Notes: generated by a model not told the origin, from the sequence alone. Shown: positions 8,917-18,242, counted from the stretch's first letter. The stretch is DNA of 64,000 nt from Crystallibacter permensis (GCF_025960875.1 NZ_JAODLR010000002.1:124001-188000); one strand, 5' to 3'. A program made the numbers and translations.

Positions 8917-10263
8917 GTGACTAACCCCGCCCCCGGAAACGGCAAGAAGACCATTCTTAGCCGCGGCAGCTATCCGGAATACGTCCGGCTCAGCGATCTG
9001 ATGCGCAAGGAAACCGTCGGCGGCATCATGCTGCTGATTGCCGCGGTGGCAGCCTTGATCTGGGCCAATTCCCCCGCCGCGGACAGCTACTTCGCCATCC
9101 GCGACTTCAAGATCGGCTACGAGCCCTGGCACCTGGACCTGAGCATCGGGAAATGGGCTTCCGACGGTCTGCTGGCGATCTTCTTCTTCCTCACCGGCCT
9201 TGAGCTCAAACGGGAATTCGTCGCAGGCGACTTGCGCTCCCCCAGCCGAGCAATCGTGCCTATCGCCGCGGCTTTCGGTGGCGTGGCAGTTCCGGCCCTC
9301 ATCTATGTGATCGTCAACCTTGCAGCCGGCCCCGAGGCGCTGCGTGGCTGGGCCATTCCCACCGCTACGGACATCGCCTTCGCCGTCGCTGTACTCGCCG
9401 TCATCAGTTCGCACCTGCCCAGCGCACTGCGCATCTTCATCCTCACCCTGGCTGTGGTGGATGACCTCATTGCCATCGCCATCATCGCGTTCTTCTACAC
9501 CGAAGAAGTCCATGTCCCGTTCCTGCTCCTGATGTTTGTCCCGCTGGCGCTGTTCGCATTCCTGACGCAGAAGTACGCAAAGTTCTTCGCCAAGAACCAC
9601 ATCGCTGCGTGGGTCATCCTCCTCCCGCTGGGCATCATCACCTGGGGCCTGATGCACTCCTCCGGTGTGCACGCCACAGTGGCCGGCGTTCTGCTGGGCT
9701 TCATGGTGCCGGTACTTCGCAGCAAGAAGGACGGCGGCCCGGATGCTGGCCCAGGCTTGGCCGAGCAGCTGGAGCACCGCTTCCGCCCGCTCTCAACGGG
9801 TTTCGCCGTTCCCGTGTTTGCATTCTTCTCCGCTGGCGTCGCGTTGGGCGGCTGGGATGGGTTCGGTGCCTCCCTCACGGATACCGTTGCCCTGGGCATC
9901 ATCCTCGGCTTGTTTGTCGGCAAGCCGATCGGCATCATGCTGACCACCTGGACCCTGACCAAACTCAGCAAGGCCAATCTGGACCCGACCTTGAAGTGGA
10001 TCGACGTTTTCGGGATCGCGATTCTCGCTGGCGTGGGATTCACCGTATCGCTGCTAGTCAACGACCTTAGTTTCGCCCTCGGGTCCGAGCATCACGACCA
10101 CGCGAAGGTGGCGGTGCTGACCGGATCCCTGGTTTCCGCGTTGGCCGCCACCGTCATCCTCCGTGCCCGCAACCGCCACTACCGCAAGGTCGAGGAAATC
10201 GAGACGGCGGACACGGATCAGGACGGCATCCCCGATGTGTTTGAGGGCGAGGGCCGCAGCTAG
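8917..10263 (+). CDS. nhaA: Na+/H+ antiporter NhaA
   Basis: A 448-residue polytopic antiporter that exchanges external protons for internal sodium. NhaA hallmarks include [27 protein letters not shown] and the paired aspartates in [19 protein letters not shown] at 8917 follows CTGGAGAA. The C-terminus is unusual: after the last membrane helix it ends with a DTDQDGIPD-containing tail that resembles a calcium-binding thrombospondin type-3 or dockerin loop. The 294 bases upstream hold no gene that could be supported. Confidence 0.95.
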   Translation: MTNPAPGNGKKTILSRGSYPEYVRLSDLMRKETVGGIMLLIAAVAALIWANSPAADSYFAIRDFKIGYEPWHLDLSIGKWASDGLLAIFFFLTGLELKREFVAGDLRSPSRAIVPIAAAFGGVAVPALIYVIVNLAAGPEALRGWAIPTATDIAFAVAVLAVISSHLPSALRIFILTLAVVDDLIAIAIIAFFYTEEVHVPFLLLMFVPLALFAFLTQKYAKFFAKNHIAAWVILLPLGIITWGLMHSSGVHATVAGVLLGFMVPVLRSKKDGGPDAGPGLAEQLEHRFRPLSTGFAVPVFAFFSAGVALGGWDGFGASLTDTVALGIILGLFVGKPIGIMLTTWTLTKLSKANLDPTLKWIDVFGIAILAGVGFTVSLLVNDLSFALGSEHHDHAKVAVLTGSLVSALAATVILRARNRHYRKVEEIETADTDQDGIPDVFEGEGRS

Positions 10264-10290
10264 ATCCCAACTGAGTTGGCTGGCAAGCTC

Positions 10291-10767
10291 CTACGCGCAT
10301 GTTCCGGTTCCTCCGGATTGAGTCAGGTTGAAGACGAAAATTTCCTCTCCGGCAGATCCACCTGTCACGCGAACCCTCCAGCCGCTCTTCAAGTCGAGAT
10401 CCGACTGTGTTAGCTGCAGTGTCATCAGACCAGTTCCCGAATCTATCGGCACAAAATCGAAGGGCTTCTGCTGACCAGGTGGTGCATGCCCCTCGCCGTT
10501 CATCCAGACGGCTTCAAGGACGTACTCAATTCCCGGAACTTGTGCCCATTGAATCGTGAACGTCGTTCCGTCCGTGGAGACCGTACAAGTTGGTGACCAA
10601 CTTTCGGCCACAATCTCGATGCCTACCGTCGCTGACTGGGACCACTTTGCGACGGCCGACGTTCCGCCAAGACCCATGAGGACAACCAGGCAGAACATGA
10701 CAGCGGCGCCTATAAGGCCCGGCATCCGGCGAAGGCGATAAAGCAATGGCCCGCCCTGAGCGCTCAA
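10291..10767 (-). CDS. SipW-type exported protein (alternate signal), last gene of the operon
   Basis: A 158-residue product with a long hydrophobic helix (GLIGAAVMFCLVVLMGLGG) followed by the TSAVAKWSQSATVG junction seen in proteins processed by SipW-like peptidases. The rest is beta-rich with a C-terminal GTGTCA. The start is taken as TTG at 10767, because its first bases overlap the stop codon of the signal peptidase gene (TTGA), a classical coupling arrangement; GAAGAAAGC lies upstream. A downstream ATG at 10725 would remove only the first 14 residues. The role is presumably a surface or fibre protein; the family's biology is known from Bacillus TasA and is inferred here. Confidence 0.65.
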   Translation of the reverse strand: MSAQGGPLLYRLRRMPGLIGAAVMFCLVVLMGLGGTSAVAKWSQSATVGIEIVAESWSPTCTVSTDGTTFTIQWAQVPGIEYVLEAVWMNGEGHAPPGQQKPFDFVPIDSGTGLMTLQLTQSDLDLKSGWRVRVTGGSAGEEIFVFNLTQSGGTGTCA

Positions 10768-11324
10768 GATGCTTTCTTCTTTCGGCGGGAGTCTCGGGTA
10801 CCGCGAGCAATACTGTACATTCCATAAGCGATTAGCCCTACAGCCAGCCATTTGACCAGGCCGTTACGATTACCGCTTTCCATCCAGTTGGATACCCACC
10901 CCACGTACGGAACGGCGTATAGGAGTTTTCCTCTGACCTGAACTTCCTGGACTGGAACTTCATCCTCGACAGAGTTATTGTCTCCCTTCGTGATGAGAGT
11001 CCGATCGCCTTCCTGATTTACCCCGACGGACACGATTCGGTGTGTGATGACTTCTGGTTTCCCGGAGTCCAGCTGATAGGTGATGACGTCGCCGAGGCTC
11101 AGGGAACCGAAGTCGGCTGGCTTCACGATCATCAGTGTGCCCGGTGGACACTTCGGAGCCATCGAATTCGTCAGGACGGTATACGGCTGTGAGCCCGTAG
11201 CTGCGGGGATGACGATCAGAATCCCGGCCGCAAACAAGGCCAGACAGAGCGCCACAATGCCTATGGCCTTGCCCAGGAAGTGCTTTCTTTGGTGTGGCTT
11301 CGCCTCAACATAGGTGACTGTCAT
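10764..11324 (-). CDS. SipW-like (ER/archaeal-type) signal peptidase I
   Basis: A 186-residue membrane peptidase. One N-terminal helix (residues 19-42) is followed by the nucleophile serine in VLTNSMAP, the general-base histidine in VITHRIVSV, and a KGDNN acidic motif, then a C-terminal helix. The Ser-His dyad, rather than Ser-Lys, marks the SipW/ER branch of the family. Substrates are most likely the three neighbouring exported proteins. Upstream neighbour ends 11 bases away; the downstream gene overlaps it by four bases. Confidence 0.88.
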   Translation of the reverse strand: MTVTYVEAKPHQRKHFLGKAIGIVALCLALFAAGILIVIPAATGSQPYTVLTNSMAPKCPPGTLMIVKPADFGSLSLGDVITYQLDSGKPEVITHRIVSVGVNQEGDRTLITKGDNNSVEDEVPVQEVQVRGKLLYAVPYVGWVSNWMESGNRNGLVKWLAVGLIAYGMYSIARGTRDSRRKKKAS

Positions 11325-11334
11325 GATGTTCCGT

Positions 11335-11910
11335 TCAGAGCTGATTCACAATAATGGGGACGTCGACGCGAGCCGAACCGCCACTTGGCGCGTCCCCGGT
11401 CATGAGGATCTGAAAACAAAAAACAGCTGAGCTGTTCTTGCTAATGTTGGCAGTGGCAGAGCCCGAGGACGCTGTGCCGGCAAAGTCTTCCGCTGAGCAG
11501 TTCGTTTTTTCAACCAGCACGGCCTGCATGTTGACTGACAAGAGCCCCGAGAGGCCGGGTGCAACATTGGTAATGCTCACTTCGCCGGTGCTGGCCCGGA
11601 CCGCGAAATCCGAGCCAGCATTTGTGACGTTAGAGATCCTGACCCCTGCATACGCAGGTTTCCCTGGAGAAGGACTGCCGGTTGGTTTCAAAGACACCAG
11701 CGCTGAAGTCCCGGTGCTGTCTGTCATATCAATCGGAACGCCAGTGCTCAGATCAGTCAGGCTCACACGGAAATCCGCTGTCGGGATGGTGCCGGCCCCC
11801 ACCGGCACCATCTTGTTCCACAGTGCATAAGTCCCCTGGACCGCCAACAAGCCAAGCACGACGGCGGCAGCGAGGAGAGCGCTGGCCTTCAGCAACGACT
11901 TAGTCCCCAT
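11335..11910 (-). CDS. SipW-type exported protein (TasA/camelysin-like signal)
   Basis: A 191-residue protein with signal MGTKSLLKASALLAAAVV ending in GTYALWNKMVPVGAGTI, the characteristic junction of SipW substrates, followed by a beta-rich mature part. Two cysteines lie near the C-terminus (TNCSAED and VFCFQIL). GGGACATC lies upstream of the ATG. It is the second gene of a four-gene operon. It probably forms part of a secreted or surface-assembled structure; assembly into fibres is inferred from TasA homologues only. Confidence 0.75.
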   Translation of the reverse strand: MGTKSLLKASALLAAAVVLGLLAVQGTYALWNKMVPVGAGTIPTADFRVSLTDLSTGVPIDMTDSTGTSALVSLKPTGSPSPGKPAYAGVRISNVTNAGSDFAVRASTGEVSITNVAPGLSGLLSVNMQAVLVEKTNCSAEDFAGTASSGSATANISKNSSAVFCFQILMTGDAPSGGSARVDVPIIVNQL

Positions 11911-11983
11911 GTTGATGTCCCTTTACACAAATACACGGTGATTCGACGCAGATTCTAAGTTTCCCGAGTAACCCGCGAACGGC

Positions 11984-12529
11984 TTACAGTTCGAGTTGCT
12001 CCAGCCTGTACTGCACGGTACCGAAATTGTAGGTGGCGTCCATGCTTTCATTTCCCATGTCTCCCGGAAGCTCACCGGTGTCGCCACGGAATGTAAAAGT
12101 CGTTGTCGCGGTGACGGAGGATTCAGGAGCAGTGAGCGGATTGGCGACGGCTGATCCCCCGATTGCATCTTTCAGGACGACCTCCGAAATCTCGAAGGTA
12201 TCGGCGTCAAAATTCGTCGCGTCGTCCTGTGGCTTTTCAACAGTGAGTCGAGCCCTCAGATCACCGACAAGACCCACCTTGAGGTTTTGAGAGTAGGTGA
12301 GTACATCTCCTGGAACTATGGGATGGGAACTGATCTGGGCGGCTGATAAGAAAGTGTCCCCGTTGATCGTCCACTCACCCACGCTGGCTTCCAGAGTCAT
12401 GTTTCCAGACTTAATGGAACCGGCGTCGGAAGGCTCGTTGATGTTCCACATCGCTAGGGTTCCGCCGCCTCCGAGAAGCAGCGCTACTCCCACCCCGGTC
12501 GCGATCGAGCCCTTTGTCATCTTGTTCAT
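11984..12529 (-). CDS. SipW-type exported protein, first gene of the operon
   Basis: A 181-residue protein beginning MNKMTKGSIATGVGVALLLG, with a GGGGTLAMWNINE junction and GSIKSGNMTLEAS start of the mature region. This pattern matches actinobacterial alternate-signal proteins exported through SipW-like peptidases. The mature chain is Thr/Asp-rich and beta-type. ATG at 12529 is preferred over a GTG at 12544. It is 73 bases upstream of the next exported-protein gene. Confidence 0.75.
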   Translation of the reverse strand: MNKMTKGSIATGVGVALLLGGGGTLAMWNINEPSDAGSIKSGNMTLEASVGEWTINGDTFLSAAQISSHPIVPGDVLTYSQNLKVGLVGDLRARLTVEKPQDDATNFDADTFEISEVVLKDAIGGSAVANPLTAPESSVTATTTFTFRGDTGELPGDMGNESMDATYNFGTVQYRLEQLEL

Positions 12530-12583
12530 GTTTAGCCCCAACACTCGTTTTATTGCTGACTTAAGTCACCTTGCTAGGGCTGG

Positions 12584-12680
12584 CTCAAGAATCGCTTTTG
12601 GGAACACGAAAGAAAACAGGAAGATTTCCTCAAGATTTGGACGAAGTTTGCACTTCAAGCAATCTTGAGCCGATCTTGAG
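12584..12680. promoter_or_regulatory. Repeated CTCAAGAT boxes between sipW operon and HPt gene
   Basis: Four copies of a related octamer are seen: CTCAAGAAT at 12584-12592, CTCAAGATT at 12629-12637, and on the other strand ATCTTGAG at 12662-12669 and 12673-12680. The last two are direct repeats with an 11-base period, the usual spacing for OmpR/PhoB-type tandem binding. The 12629 and 12661 copies form a perfect nine-base inverted repeat. They sit in the divergent interval that serves both neighbouring transcription units. Binding by the nearby regulator (13238-14068) is an inference. Confidence 0.5.
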
Positions 12681-12793
12681 TCTTTCTTGCCGTGCATCCT
12701 GAGTATGGCAAGGCACGATGAATCCCGTAACGAACTACAGGATCAGGGAACAAGTGCGGGCGGTCAATTGACTGGCAGAAGGGCGGTAGCGAT

Positions 12794-13186
12794 ATGCCGA
12801 AAGTTGCGCCGCTAGTCTCTCTGGAGACGCTGCGTCAGCTGGCGGCTGAGCTTGAGGATGAAGAGAGATGCCGGTCATTCGTCCGGGGCTTCATTTGCAA
12901 TTGGGAGGAACGACATGCCCGGTTGTGCCAGGCTATCCAAGGTTCTGATGCAAAGGCTGCCATGGACGTGGTCCTGAGCCTGAAGGTATCCAGTGCGATG
13001 GCCGGCGCCGGCAGGCTGTCCCAGTTGGCAGCAAACCTGCAAGCGATGCTACTTCGTCTGGGCGAGGACATCAGGACTTCCTGCACGTTGAACCTATTGG
13101 AAGAAATCGCTGCGTGCGGTCGCGCCACCATGGTCCAGCTACGGCTGGAGTACCTGGAAGCAAAAGCAGAGCGTCGGAGGAACTGA
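12794..13186 (+). CDS. HPt-like protein lacking the phospho-acceptor histidine
   Basis: A 130-residue all-helical protein resembling the histidine phosphotransfer (HPt) four-helix bundle. Where HPt proteins carry A-H-x-L-K-G-S/A, this one has VLSLKVSSAMAGAGRL, so the Leu-Lys and the small residues remain but the histidine is Leu and the Gly is Val. It therefore probably cannot relay phosphate. It may act as a scaffold or inhibitor for the adjacent two-component pair. ATG at 12794. It converges with the response regulator gene. Confidence 0.6.
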   Translation: MPKVAPLVSLETLRQLAAELEDEERCRSFVRGFICNWEERHARLCQAIQGSDAKAAMDVVLSLKVSSAMAGAGRLSQLAANLQAMLLRLGEDIRTSCTLNLLEEIAACGRATMVQLRLEYLEAKAERRRN

Positions 13187-13237
13187 ACGGCGTCAGATAC
13201 AGGAGGGCAAGCCAGACGCCTGGTATAGCGGGGTCGG

Positions 13238-14068
13238 TTAGCGGAGGGTCTTGGGGGCTAGCCGGTAACCGACTCCGCGAACGGTCTCCAGCCACCGCGG
13301 CTCACGCGAGTTATCGCCCAGTTTCCTGCGAAGATTACCGATGTGGACCTCGATAGCGCGCATATCGGCGTCGCTGATGAACGAGCCGGTGTCATAGTCC
13401 TCGTAGCGCAACCGGCGGACAAGGTCCGTCTTCGTGCGCACCACTCGCCCGCTTTCCATCAACGCGTGGAGCAGGTCGAATTCGGTGCGGGTGAGCTCAA
13501 TCTCCTGGCCGTTGACCTCGGTAGTTCGCGTTTGGTGGTTCAGCAGAAGCCCATTGTGCAAGTACGTGCCGGGAGGGTTTCCATTAGTCGCTGGTTCGGC
13601 TACCTGAGTCTGCCCATTGCCTTCCGGTTGCTCTGATCCGTTGGCCGGGGCGGCTGGCACCGGTGTCTGCCCCACGGGAGACGCACCAGTGTCGCCCATG
13701 CGTGGCCGCCGGAGCATCGCTGCGACGCGGGCCCGCAGTTCGCGCGGGCGGAAGGGTTTGGTGATGTAGTCATCGGCGCCGGATTCCAGTCCCAGCAAGG
13801 TATCCAACTCTTCCGCGCGCGCGGTGAGCATGATGATGTAGCTGTCGCTGAAGAGACGGATCCGTCGGGCTACTTCGAACCCGTCCATATCCGGCAGGCC
13901 AAGATCCAGAGTCACGATGGACGGGTCATGTTTCTCCACGGCTTGTACGCCTTCTTCACCGCTCGCCGCAGCATGGACCTCGAAGCCAGATTGGATCAGA
14001 ACAGCCTCGATAAGGTCCCGTATGTCGCGGTCATCTTCGACGATGACCGCTACCCGTGATGCTTCCAA
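13238..14068 (-). CDS. OmpR-family response regulator
   Basis: A 276-residue regulator. The receiver domain (about 1-120) has the acidic pair VEDD, phospho-acceptor Asp in TLDLGLPDMDGF, Thr in IMLTARAEE and Lys in ITKPF. A 45-residue Pro/Gly/Asn-rich linker precedes the winged helix DNA-binding domain with LTRTEFDLLHAL and VRGVGYRL. The start is uncertain: TTG at 14068 has GGGGGG three bases upstream; a GTG at 14107 is the alternative. It is divergent from the histidine kinase gene, and they probably form a pair. Confidence 0.85.
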   Translation of the reverse strand: MEASRVAVIVEDDRDIRDLIEAVLIQSGFEVHAAASGEEGVQAVEKHDPSIVTLDLGLPDMDGFEVARRIRLFSDSYIIMLTARAEELDTLLGLESGADDYITKPFRPRELRARVAAMLRRPRMGDTGASPVGQTPVPAAPANGSEQPEGNGQTQVAEPATNGNPPGTYLHNGLLLNHQTRTTEVNGQEIELTRTEFDLLHALMESGRVVRTKTDLVRRLRYEDYDTGSFISDADMRAIEVHIGNLRRKLGDNSREPRWLETVRGVGYRLAPKTLR

Positions 14069-14283
14069 AATCCCCCCGAACTTTTTGCCCGCACACCCAT
14101 GATGCACCTCGGTGCAACAACTGTTCGTATTATACCTTTCACCAAGGACACTTTTTGCGGCGTTGCCGGGCTACCATGGCCGGAACGGGACAGGCCCACC
14201 TTTATACTGAATTTCCGGCGGGTAGAACAAAACTGTGCCGGGTATCAGGTCTCATCTGCTGCAGGAACAGGAAACCGGGGAAC

Positions 14284-16002
14284 ATGTCCGCAGTCGTCAA
14301 GAACGCGCTGGCCATGATCGGCGTGCGGAAGCAGTTTCATGAGCTGAACCTGCGGTACCGGGTCTTCCTGAGCCAGATGCCGCTGGTGATTTCCGTGACC
14401 TTGGTGGCCCTGGTGGCGGCAATCTTCTTTCCGGACAGCTTTAACGACGTCGCTTTCCAGGCGGGGCTCATCATGCTGGCAGTTCTGACGGCTGCCAGCT
14501 TTCTGGTCCCTTGGGACCGCCTGCCCTACCCCACCTACTGGGTCATCCCGCTGCTGGATTTCGTTGTCGTAGCGGCGCTGAGGACAGGCGGGGCGGAGTC
14601 GCTGAGCGGACTGAGCATGCTGGCGGTTTTCCCGGTGTTCTGGTTGGCATGGTCCGGCATAGCCCCAGTTGCCGCCCGAATCATCAGCTTCTTCGCACCC
14701 TTGCTGCTGGTCTGGGTACCCGTTCTGACCTCCCGTGAGCCGGTTACCGCAGCCGGGCTGGCCGATCCGTTCCTCATACCTATCATCATGCTCGCCATTT
14801 GCGTTACGGCGTCGATATTCAGCCTGAGCGAGACGGACAAACAGGCAGTGCTTGAAGCCAAAGACCGCGAACTTCAGGCTGTCCTGGATGAAACCAGGAA
14901 CCGTTCCAGACTCATGCAGACGATGATGGACACGGTCGGCGTCGGTCTGGTCGCCGTGGACAAGGACGGGCATGACATCCTGATGAACCGGCGCCAGCAG
15001 CAGAACCATATGCTGGCTGCTCCCCCGGGAAATACTGATCCCAACGAACGCCAGCTGCACGTGTACAAACCGGACCGCACCTCGCCGATTCCGCAGGATG
15101 AGCGGCCGGTCTTGAGGGCCGTGCGCGGGGAGACCTTCTCCGACGAATTGGTCTGGATCGGCGAGGGCAAGCAGCAACGGGCAATGTCCATCTCCGCCAG
15201 GTCCATGAGGGACGACGACGGCACCTTCGCCGGTTCTGTCGTTGCCTTCAGCGATGTCACGGATCTGGTGAACGCCCTTGCTGCCAAAGACGATTTCGTC
15301 GCCAGCGTGTCGCACGAGCTGCGCACCCCGCTGACCTCCATCATCGGCTACCTCGATCTGTCGCTGGAGGAGACCCAGCTGAAGGATCCGGACGGCTCCT
15401 TGGCCGTATCCCTACGTGTGGCGCTGCGCAATGCCGAGCGTTTGCTCCAGCTAGTCTCGGACCTGCTCACCACCGCCTCCGGCCCGGCCAAGATCGAGCA
15501 ACGCAACGTCGATCTGGCCGAGGTCATCGCATCCTGCCTGGCTTCGGCAACACCTCGGGCGGAGGAAGCCGGCGTCGTACTGGTCAATGAGAGCCCTAGC
15601 GATCTCGAGGCGTTCATTGACCATGACCGAATGTGCCAGGTGATGGACAACCTGCTCTCCAATGCCATCAAGTACTCCCCCGCGGGCGGTCACGTTACCG
15701 TCCGTGCATGGCAGGCAGAGGGCCGGGTCGGCTTCGAAGTCGAGGACCACGGCATGGGCATCGCGGAAGAAGACCTGGGCGGGGTCTTCACCAAGTTCTT
15801 CCGCACCCCCACGGTGCGTAGGGCGGCGATCCCCGGAGTTGGACTTGGTCTGGTGATCACCAAGGCCATCGTGGAGGCGCACGGAGGCTCGATCAGCTTC
15901 ACCAGCAAGCTCGGCAAGGGCACCACGTTCACGGTCCTGCTTCCGGCCGACGGCGGTGACCGGGTCCCTTCTACGGAGACGACGTCGGCGGACAGGGTTT
16001 GA
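14284..16002 (+). CDS. Membrane sensor histidine kinase with PAS domain
   Basis: A 572-residue kinase. Six hydrophobic helices fill about residues 24-190 with very short loops, like the MASE-type sensor regions. A PAS domain spans about 215-335. The HisKA helix has VSHELRTPLTSIIGYL and the ATPase domain has NLLSNAIKYS, EDHGMGIAEED and GVGLGLVITKAIV. ATG at 14284 is preceded by CGGGGAAC. It is divergent to the OmpR-type regulator, its likely partner, and overlaps the VanZ gene by one base (TGATG). Confidence 0.88.
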   Translation: MSAVVKNALAMIGVRKQFHELNLRYRVFLSQMPLVISVTLVALVAAIFFPDSFNDVAFQAGLIMLAVLTAASFLVPWDRLPYPTYWVIPLLDFVVVAALRTGGAESLSGLSMLAVFPVFWLAWSGIAPVAARIISFFAPLLLVWVPVLTSREPVTAAGLADPFLIPIIMLAICVTASIFSLSETDKQAVLEAKDRELQAVLDETRNRSRLMQTMMDTVGVGLVAVDKDGHDILMNRRQQQNHMLAAPPGNTDPNERQLHVYKPDRTSPIPQDERPVLRAVRGETFSDELVWIGEGKQQRAMSISARSMRDDDGTFAGSVVAFSDVTDLVNALAAKDDFVASVSHELRTPLTSIIGYLDLSLEETQLKDPDGSLAVSLRVALRNAERLLQLVSDLLTTASGPAKIEQRNVDLAEVIASCLASATPRAEEAGVVLVNESPSDLEAFIDHDRMCQVMDNLLSNAIKYSPAGGHVTVRAWQAEGRVGFEVEDHGMGIAEEDLGGVFTKFFRTPTVRRAAIPGVGLGLVITKAIVEAHGGSISFTSKLGKGTTFTVLLPADGGDRVPSTETTSADRV

Positions 16003-16691
16003 TGCGGCAGGCGTTAGCGACCAAGCTGGGGACGTGGGCAACGAAGTTGGGGATGTTGGGAAAGAAGTTCGGGACGAAGCTGGCACCGTTGTCGGCGAGG
16101 TGGAATTCCGCCGTGCTGGCGATGCGCCGGTCGCGGCTCTGGGCCAGGCTTGAATCCTGGTTCCGGCGACGGCACGACGCCAAGAACGGCGCCCGGCTGC
16201 TGAGGGCACCAGCCGGCGGCCGGCGCGGGCATCTGCCCGGCTTCCTGCTGATCGGTTACCTGCTGACGGTGGCTTTGGTAGTCCTGTGGCCAACGCCGGT
16301 GGACCGCGACGCGAGCGGCACCATCCTGCAGGTGCTGGCGAAGCTACATGCCTTCGGGGCGCCGGACTGGATCGACTACAACCTGGTGGAGACCAGCGCC
16401 AACATTGTGATGTTCGTGCCGATCGGTCTGCTGGGCGGCACCCTCCTGCGCGCCGGCTACCGCTGGATCGCCGTGCCCGCTGCCTTCGCCGTCTCGTTCA
16501 TGATCGAACTGGTCCAGGACACGTTCCTGCCCGGCCGCTTCGGGACCATGCAGGATGTCCTCGCCAACACCCATGGCTCGGCGCTGGGCCTGGTGATCCT
16601 GTATGCGTTCCTCGAATACCGGCGCGTGGCCAAAGAGGACGCCGCCGCCGAACATCCGAAACAGATGAACGACGGCGGCGCTGACCGCTAG
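16002..16691 (+). CDS. VanZ family membrane protein
   Basis: A 229-residue protein whose C-terminal 150 residues are a VanZ-like domain with four hydrophobic segments, the ETSANIVMFVPIG motif and FGTMQDVLANTHGSALG. VanZ-type proteins are linked to glycopeptide tolerance and envelope stress. The N-terminal 75 residues are basic and contain short TKLG/KKFG near-repeats, which could be an amphipathic helix or an over-extended start. The ATG overlaps the kinase stop codon (TGATG), implying translational coupling. Confidence 0.75.
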   Translation: MRQALATKLGTWATKLGMLGKKFGTKLAPLSARWNSAVLAMRRSRLWARLESWFRRRHDAKNGARLLRAPAGGRRGHLPGFLLIGYLLTVALVVLWPTPVDRDASGTILQVLAKLHAFGAPDWIDYNLVETSANIVMFVPIGLLGGTLLRAGYRWIAVPAAFAVSFMIELVQDTFLPGRFGTMQDVLANTHGSALGLVILYAFLEYRRVAKEDAAAEHPKQMNDGGADR

Positions 16692-16715
16692 CTGTAGCGC
16701 TCGGTTTATTTTCGG

Positions 16716-18242
16716 CTACTTCTGTGCGGCATTGCCCTTGAACTTCATGTCAGCAGCACCGCTGTTGGAGGCACCCTTGGCCGTGCCATTGACCGCGGAA
16801 GTGGTCTCAGCAAAGGTCAGCGTGGCGTGCGCAATCGCATCGGACATCTGTTCCAAGGCGTCCATGCTGATATTGCTAGTGTCGTCGCAGACCGAGTGGT
16901 AGCAGGGGTCGTAGGCTGCACCCGCCGTGCCGCCGAAATCCCTGGCCTGCTCTTCGCTCTTGATCCCCTCTGCGCCGGTGAACAGACCACCGGCCGGAAT
17001 GCCGTTTTCAATGAAGGCGAAGTAGTCGGAGCGCCCGTCGAAGGCCGTCGGCGCTGAGGCCAACCCCTGCGAGGCGAAGTAGTCGTTGAAGACGTGTTCA
17101 ATATGAGCTGACCCGTTCGGACCGATCTGGCCGAAAGCATCGCCGTCGCCGTCGTACACAAAGCGCACAAAGTTTGGCGAGCCAACCATGTCGAAGTTCA
17201 GGTTGAGTGCGTGCTGCTTGATCTCCTCCTTGCTCAGCTGGGAGACATAGTGGGTGGACCCGATCAGTCCGCTTTCCTCTGCTCCCCAGAATGCAAAGCG
17301 CACGCGGTTTCGCGGCCCGTCTTCGTCCTGCTCAGCCATCTGGATGGCTGTCTCCAGGATGGCAGCGCTGCCGGAACCGTTGTCATTGATGCCGGCGCCT
17401 TCGGCCACGCTGTCCAAGTGGGCGCCGGCCACTACGGTGCGGTCCGCGCGCCCGGCGGTGTCCGCCAGGATATTGAAGGTCCTCGACTGCTTGACTTCAG
17501 CATCAACGTTGACGCGCACCGTTGTCGCCGGTTCCGCGGCCAAGGCCTGGCCCACCGCGTAGGTGGCACCCACGGTCGGGATCTTAACGGCCTCGCCCAG
17601 CGTGCCGTTGAGGAGGCCGGACCGGTCGTCCCCGTTGCCCTGATTGAAGATGATGGCTGCCGAAGCACCTGCATCCGCAGCCAGCTGTGCCTTCACTCCG
17701 AAGGTGCAGGTGCCTCGCTGGATGAGCGCGATGTGGCCGGCTGTGAAGCCTTCGAAGTCGGCCGCTTCGCATCCGCTGGTCGAGGCCGCCGGATCGGTGA
17801 AGTTCACATCCACCGCTGTTACTGCGGCCTCGACTTCACCCGCACCCGAGTACTCCATGGTCGTAAAGTCGGTTCCGTTGATGTAGGTCTTCTCCGTCGG
17901 CGAGACCTGTGCCAGCTCCGATGGCGTGTGCTCGACGAACTGCTCGTAGTCGAAGTACTGGCGCTCCGGATCGTAGCCGGCATCCTCCAGTTCGTCCTCG
18001 ATGTACTCGGCACTTGCCTCGTAGCCTTCCGTTCCGGCTGCGCGGTTCCCGTTGTTGTTCGCGGCCACTTTCTGGAGTTGTTCAAGGTGGTCCATGATGC
18101 TCTCAGCAGTGACGGCTTCACGCAGCTTTTCCGTGTCCGTCCCGTTGTCCGCGTTGGCGGGCAGCCCGGCGCCGAGTGCCAAAGCGACGACGGCGGTTAT
18201 CGCCCCGATGCGCTTATTGCGACGATGATTCATTTTCGTCAT
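16716..18242 (-). CDS. Secreted M28 aminopeptidase with PA domain
   Basis: A 508-residue exported zinc aminopeptidase. A signal peptide (to about GLPANA, residue 31) precedes a prodomain-like helix, a PA insert (about 130-240; IALIQRGTCTFGVK) and the M28 catalytic core. The five metal ligands of the Streptomyces griseus aminopeptidase type are visible: AHLDS, INDNGSG, AEESG, FDMVGSP and the final His in CYHSVC. It removes N-terminal residues from peptides outside the cell. A second M28 gene with the same orientation follows 208 bases upstream of its start. Confidence 0.9.
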   Translation of the reverse strand: MTKMNHRRNKRIGAITAVVALALGAGLPANADNGTDTEKLREAVTAESIMDHLEQLQKVAANNNGNRAAGTEGYEASAEYIEDELEDAGYDPERQYFDYEQFVEHTPSELAQVSPTEKTYINGTDFTTMEYSGAGEVEAAVTAVDVNFTDPAASTSGCEAADFEGFTAGHIALIQRGTCTFGVKAQLAADAGASAAIIFNQGNGDDRSGLLNGTLGEAVKIPTVGATYAVGQALAAEPATTVRVNVDAEVKQSRTFNILADTAGRADRTVVAGAHLDSVAEGAGINDNGSGSAAILETAIQMAEQDEDGPRNRVRFAFWGAEESGLIGSTHYVSQLSKEEIKQHALNLNFDMVGSPNFVRFVYDGDGDAFGQIGPNGSAHIEHVFNDYFASQGLASAPTAFDGRSDYFAFIENGIPAGGLFTGAEGIKSEEQARDFGGTAGAAYDPCYHSVCDDTSNISMDALEQMSDAIAHATLTFAETTSAVNGTAKGASNSGAADMKFKGNAAQK

